Of a DNA stretch of 58,273 nt, positions 54,783 through 58,273 are shown piece by piece. Positions within the stretch are counted from its first letter, which is position 1, and the number at the start of each line of letters is the position of its first letter. The DNA is from an uncultured Bacteroidia bacterium (GTDB taxonomy: Bacteria; Bacteroidota; Bacteroidia; NS11-12g; UBA9320). The notes under the pieces were generated by a model. It was not told where the DNA came from, ran no database searches, and was given only the letters and a program-made list of their open reading frames with translations. The stretch is from the NCBI GenBank assembly GCA_905478335.1, contig CAJQIC010000027.1, positions 1 to 58,273 on the forward strand, given 5' to 3'. The translations under genes were made by a program, and so were the position numbers.

Positions 54783-55460
54783 AAGGGCCTGCCTGCCCTT
54801 AAAACCTGGCTTTCATTTTTTGATTAGGCTTAAGGGCTGGACTTTAGTTGATAATTGATAGTTTATAATTGACAGTTGATAATTATCGTCTATTAGGCTA
54901 TCGCCTTTTGTCTTTCGTCGATTAAGGGTTACCACCCTTCTCTTCGTCCATTAGGCTTATCAGCCTATAACCGATCCAACTTTTTGAGCGCAAAAAGTAG
55001 TCAAAAACGCTTCCCAAAAATATGCTCCCTAACACAGGCCAGCGCGTCCCCCGCATTTTTGGTGGGCCAAGGCTCTTGTACTACGTCGGACAAACAGTGC
55101 AACAATACGAAGCGCGGGAGGCCAAAAATAATCGGCGGTGTGCGATGTGGGGTTTTGGTGGCCTAGATGAGGCGTAGGGTTGAGCGTGCCAAAACGAAGG
55201 GCTTATTATTTTTAAGGCTTTTCTTGTTTCGTTCTTTTTGCCTAAAAAGAATGAAATCGGGTTATAGGGCAGACGCCCTAAGCAACGAAAAGCCTTTCGT
55301 AGATTTCAAGGAAAAATTCAGAAGTCTTGATTTTTTTGTTTCGTTTTTTTATCAAGAAAAAAATGAAAAGCGGGTTACAGGAGCCTGTCCGACCACCGGC
55401 GGAGTGCTAACCCCTAAGCGAGTAACAAATAAAATCTAAGGTTATAGGGCGGAAGCCCTA
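54783..55460. repeat. Gene-free hairpin-rich region next to tRNA-Leu
   Basis: Contains small inverted repeats, most with four-base loops: 54783-54800 (six-base loop), 54895-54906, 54924-54939, 54952-54967, 54979-54998, 55265-55280, 55377-55388 and 55445-55460. Two longer T/A hairpins at 55227-55256 and 55339-55368 are each followed by GGGTTAYAGG and a tetraloop hairpin. At 54952-54998 the same arrangement appears in inverted orientation, so 54952-55388 could be an element with inverted ends. Open frames here (54984-55166, 55167-55439) look like chance translations of repeat. No transposase is present. Confidence 0.6.
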
Positions 55461-56885
55461 ATTGACAATTAAAGAATCTAATACATAAACATCATAATGC
55501 TCCGACTTAAAGACTACATCATATCGCAGTTCACTCATACTTGGTTGATGCTTATCAACTATTAGATATTTTGCGCCTAGTTGTGCCAGAGAATCTACAA
55601 ACCCCGGATTGGATGCTTCTGAATTTCGAACCGCCCACCCTTTGCGATGTGCGAAATAGATATTCTGCGGTGTGGTACCACCGTTTATAACAACGAGGTC
55701 GTCGGTTGGAATAACCCTTTCCATTGTTGACGCTAATTCAAGTTTGTATAATTCCGAATCGCGCAAAAAGAAATCATGCTGTTGGTTGGCGATGCCTTCA
55801 ATTAGAATAACGCCGAGCAACACAACACCAATTTTTTTAGGAAGTTGCAGCAAAAAGTATGCTGCCACAATAGCCATTACAGGGGCAAATGGAACGGTAT
55901 AGTAACTGTGGGTCGGAAACACACTTCCGGTTTTTAAAATAAAGAAGCCAAATACGATGCTAATAGACAACAAAGCCAGTTGGAGCAATCTGTTTCCTCG
56001 TTTGACCAAAAAAAACAAACCCAACAAAAAGCAGCTAAAGGCTACAAATGAATTGAGTGAAGAGAAATAAAACTTCTCAAACAAATCTGGAAGTACTGTG
56101 GTAATTTCCTGAAAACCTTGACGCAAGCTTTTGGGAAAGAACAATTGATAATCGTGGGTAGCATATACGTGGGGTAACCAATAGAAATACCACAACCAGA
56201 CAAAACTCAAACCAAGTAAACCAGCTAACACGATAGGAATGATTCTGGCACGTTTAACCTCTTTTATCCATGGCACAATAACCAAACCAGCACACAGACT
56301 TAAGGCTGGTATTTTACTCAGCACACCTAACGTTGTAAAGCCAAAAAATAACACTAGGTGGAACCATTTCCCACCACTCAAATAAGCGTATGCGGCATAC
56401 AACCCAATAAACACCAGTGACACACTAAAAGTATCGGGCATGATTTTGCGACTATAGGCAAACCAGAGCGATGCCAAGGTGATAAGGGTAGCATACAACG
56501 CAATGTCTCTGTTAATCAGTTTGGCAAGCAACTGATAGAAGTAAAAAAGTCCAATGGTAGAAATGATTAGGTTAATCCAACGGCCATGCCAATGATTAAA
56601 TCCAAATAGTTTCGACACACCATAGATCAGATAATTATATGCCGGAAATTCGGACGTCATGACTCCGCTCTTTTCTCCAGCAATATCAATGGTTGGAAAT
56701 CTGATATCCGCCTTGTCCTCGTAAAAGTTACGTGCCACCATATTGGTGAGCGTTTGCCTCCAGTTATGCCCCGACTCCAACGGCGGGTTCGTAATACCAA
56801 TTAGTCGAACGACAAAAAACAGCAACAACCAAAATCGGATGTCTTTGAAAAGGGCTCTATTAAGGCGATTGAAACTTGTTGTCAT
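55458..56885 (-). CDS. GT39/ArnT-like membrane glycosyltransferase
   Basis: 475 residues with about 10 helices. The first periplasmic loop has SGHNWRQTLTNMVARNFY and TSEFPAYNYLIYG, in the position of the catalytic acidic loop of PMT/ArnT-type transferases. The segment LWFAYSRKIMPDTFSVSLVF is typical of PMT_2 proteins. Such enzymes move sugars from polyprenyl phosphate to lipid A, proteins or polymers. Donor and acceptor are unknown. The stop lies within the 55445-55460 hairpin. Confidence 0.75.
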   Translation of the reverse strand: MTTSFNRLNRALFKDIRFWLLLFFVVRLIGITNPPLESGHNWRQTLTNMVARNFYEDKADIRFPTIDIAGEKSGVMTSEFPAYNYLIYGVSKLFGFNHWHGRWINLIISTIGLFYFYQLLAKLINRDIALYATLITLASLWFAYSRKIMPDTFSVSLVFIGLYAAYAYLSGGKWFHLVLFFGFTTLGVLSKIPALSLCAGLVIVPWIKEVKRARIIPIVLAGLLGLSFVWLWYFYWLPHVYATHDYQLFFPKSLRQGFQEITTVLPDLFEKFYFSSLNSFVAFSCFLLGLFFLVKRGNRLLQLALLSISIVFGFFILKTGSVFPTHSYYTVPFAPVMAIVAAYFLLQLPKKIGVVLLGVILIEGIANQQHDFFLRDSELYKLELASTMERVIPTDDLVVINGGTTPQNIYFAHRKGWAVRNSEASNPGFVDSLAQLGAKYLIVDKHQPSMSELRYDVVFKSEHYDVYVLDSLIVN

Positions 56886-56895
56886 GCTTACGGAC

Positions 56896-56903
56896 CAAAC
56901 ATA
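56896..56903 (-). promoter_or_regulatory. TAnnTTTG -7 box of the GT39-like gene
   Basis: TATGTTTG on the minus strand, 10 nt before ATG 56885. Confidence 0.5.
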
Positions 56904-57013
56904 AGCAATTCTTGATTTTTAATGTTTAATCAATATAAACCAATCGTCATTCCGAGGATTGAGGATTATAAGACTGAAGGACAGGATTCTAGTCTTGCGT
57001 CCTGAGTCAACAT

Positions 57014-57061
57014 ATTAGCCATTAGCCATTAGCCATTAGCCATTAGCCATTAGCCATTAGC
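57014..57061 (+). repeat. Tandem repeat of the heptamer ATTAGCC
   Basis: Six full copies and a seventh lacking its last base, between the GT39-like gene and the secreted-protein gene. The unit contains no complete coding signal. Confidence 0.9.
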
Positions 57062-57087
57062 AAAAATTAAACATTAAGAATTCAAAA

Positions 57088-58273
57088 TTACCTAACCACC
57101 TGCATCTTCTTCGTTACCTCACTATCTCTCGTTTTTAAGGTGTAGAAATAAACGCCAGAAGTCAACCCAGAACCGTCTATGGATATTTTGTGGTTACCTG
57201 ATCCTTTATAACCCATTGCTTGATTTGAAACCACCTTACCTGTAGCATCCGAAACCGTGCAAGTCAAATCACTTCCAGCACGCAAATAAATCACCACGTT
57301 GGTGCTTTGACTAAACGGATTGGGTTGGTTTTGGCTCACCACAAACACTTTTGATTCTTTAACAATCGGGGTAACATTCAAAGTATTTTGACCCAACACA
57401 CTGTCCATCAGGTCTTGAACAGGAATAGCCGCATATAAAATCTTGTTTTCTACGTTTGGATGTAAGTTACCCGTTCCACTATTGATCACATTCGTACCAG
57501 GATGAGGATCCATCTGAAAAATAAAATGCACAAAATCGTCAGTTCGCTTAGTTAAACAAGCATAAGCCGCCTCTTGAGAACGTATTTGTGTTGCATTTTG
57601 GGTGGTTGCCCACGTAGCTCCGCCATCGGTAGAATACGAAATATGAACGTCTCTGTAATTGGCTAAATAATCATTAAATGTAAACTCTACCGGACAATCC
57701 CATGTTACATATATATTATTCTTTGCGTCTACCGACAAACTTGGGTGCGTCGAGATACTGGTGTTTCCATATCGGGCTGCATAAGCCAGTCCACCCGATG
57801 GGTTGCCATCGGCTCCCATTCTGTTGGTTGTTTCTGCCGTTATGTCGTAAGGAGACCCGGTTGATGAAGGTTGTCCATCCATATCAATAGGTGTTCCGCA
57901 GGTTTTCCAAATCGGTGCGCTTTCCGACCAGTGGTATAAATTATAGTAGCTACCTGATCGTGCTAAGTCGTCTGTAGTATCGTCATCAGAATAACTCAAA
58001 CGTCCACTTACCACATGAACGTCCCCGTTGTTGTCTATTAATACATCTAAGGCGCCGTCGTTACACGTTACTGGGTTGTTAGGGTCTTGGTAATGACTTC
58101 CCCAAACGAATCGAGGGAAGGCAAACGAATCAATGATGCTAGTCGTCCAAGTTGAGCCCGAATCATTCGATTTAAAAAGTGTTACATCTCTGTACGTCCC
58201 ACCAATCACAATAGCCACGGTAGAATCTCTTGCATCAATGGCATAGGTGTCGCCATCGCCTTCTATAATACGC
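57088..58273 (-). CDS. Secreted type IX substrate with BNR/sialidase-like repeats, 5' end cut off
   Basis: The frame is open to the right edge of the window, so the N-terminus is missing; GTG 58218 is internal. The visible part has Asp-box-like motifs SNDSGSTWT and STDGGATWA, as in beta-propeller sialidase/BNR proteins. It ends in a type IX sorting domain (QPNPFSQSTNVVIYL, GLTSGVYFYTLKT, KKMQVVR). It should be surface-exposed or released after PorU cleavage. No catalytic residues identify an enzyme; a propeller for binding is equally possible. Confidence 0.8.
   Translation of the reverse strand, partial: RIIEGDGDTYAIDARDSTVAIVIGGTYRDVTLFKSNDSGSTWTTSIIDSFAFPRFVWGSHYQDPNNPVTCNDGALDVLIDNNGDVHVVSGRLSYSDDDTTDDLARSGSYYNLYHWSESAPIWKTCGTPIDMDGQPSSTGSPYDITAETTNRMGADGNPSGGLAYAARYGNTSISTHPSLSVDAKNNIYVTWDCPVEFTFNDYLANYRDVHISYSTDGGATWATTQNATQIRSQEAAYACLTKRTDDFVHFIFQMDPHPGTNVINSGTGNLHPNVENKILYAAIPVQDLMDSVLGQNTLNVTPIVKESKVFVVSQNQPNPFSQSTNVVIYLRAGSDLTCTVSDATGKVVSNQAMGYKGSGNHKISIDGSGLTSGVYFYTLKTRDSEVTKKMQVVR

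Noticed and set aside
54984-55166. 60-codon frame in the hairpin region
   Set aside because: It runs out of one of the inverted repeats, has no promoter box and no recognisable fold.
55167-55439. 90-codon frame in the hairpin region
   Set aside because: Its Phe/Lys-rich runs are translations of the two T/A hairpins, repeated at both halves; not a believable protein.
57014-57061. Tandem repeats considered as a CRISPR array
   Set aside because: The heptamers are contiguous, with no spacers and no cas genes.

Overview
The window looks like chromosome of a free-living Flavobacteriales bacterium (Bacteroidota). The evidence is a set of type IX secretion genes (gldJ, two porP-like genes, porU, porV), four proteins ending in type IX sorting domains or similar C-termini, a DUF3822 gene, a menB gene for menaquinone, no strong Shine-Dalgarno sequences, and at least 17 copies of the Bacteroidota -7 promoter box TAnnTTTG directly upstream of genes. 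Base composition is low to moderate GC. Genus cannot be fixed from the sequence alone. There is no phage, insertion sequence with a transposase, CRISPR array or rRNA operon.

Layout. 0-10 kb: a cut-off murein endopeptidase-like gene, a saccharopine dehydrogenase-family gene, a secreted protein, lpdA, a phosphoethanolamine-transferase-like membrane enzyme fused to a PLC-like domain, serS, a small HExxH protein and a lipoprotein. 10-22 kb: a secreted Kazal protein, an MBL-fold hydrolase, a GNAT, dxs, cmk, paaN, an operon of two unknowns with rsmD and coaD, a NUDIX gene divergent from pyrE, a TerB-DnaJ protein, ahcY and a bacilliredoxin. 22-31.5 kb: the type IX secretion locus, gldJ-porP-porP on the minus strand and porU-porV on the plus strand. 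31.5-40 kb: lon, a sodium:solute symporter, a lipoprotein, pfkA, a PLP lyase/aminotransferase and a CNT nucleoside transporter. 40-40.8 kb: a gene-free stretch holding what I read as two related small RNA genes with sigma-54 promoters. 40.8-51 kb: icmF, an unknown secreted protein, a bestrophin, menB, then a minus-strand run of lipid kinase, DUF4159, rsmE and an MFS transporter. 51-54.7 kb: tig-clpP-clpX and tRNA-Leu(UAG). 54.7-58.3 kb: a gene-free region rich in hairpins, a GT39-like membrane glycosyltransferase, a seven-base tandem repeat and a cut-off secreted protein.

How genes work together. PorU and PorV act at the end of type IX secretion, where PorU cleaves the sorting domains carried by the secreted proteins here. 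Tig, ClpXP and Lon form a folding and proteolysis group. RsmD, RsmE, SerS and tRNA-Leu serve translation. Dxs, MenB, CoaD, PyrE, Cmk, AhcY, PfkA and LpdA are core metabolism, while PaaN and IcmF belong to aromatic and branched-chain acyl-CoA metabolism.

The most interesting signal is at 40.15-40.79 kb: two non-coding units of about 200 nt. Each has a -24/-12 (RpoN-type) promoter, a 5' hairpin, a shared 41-nt tract (40 of 41 identical), a GCTC/GAGC hairpin and an intrinsic terminator. The layout resembles the GlmY/GlmZ pair of enterobacteria, but I see no sequence homology to it. A second broad signal is that many TAnnTTTG boxes lie only 3-6 nt before the start codon, which predicts leaderless mRNAs. 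A third is an inverted arrangement of tetraloop hairpins next to tRNA-Leu.
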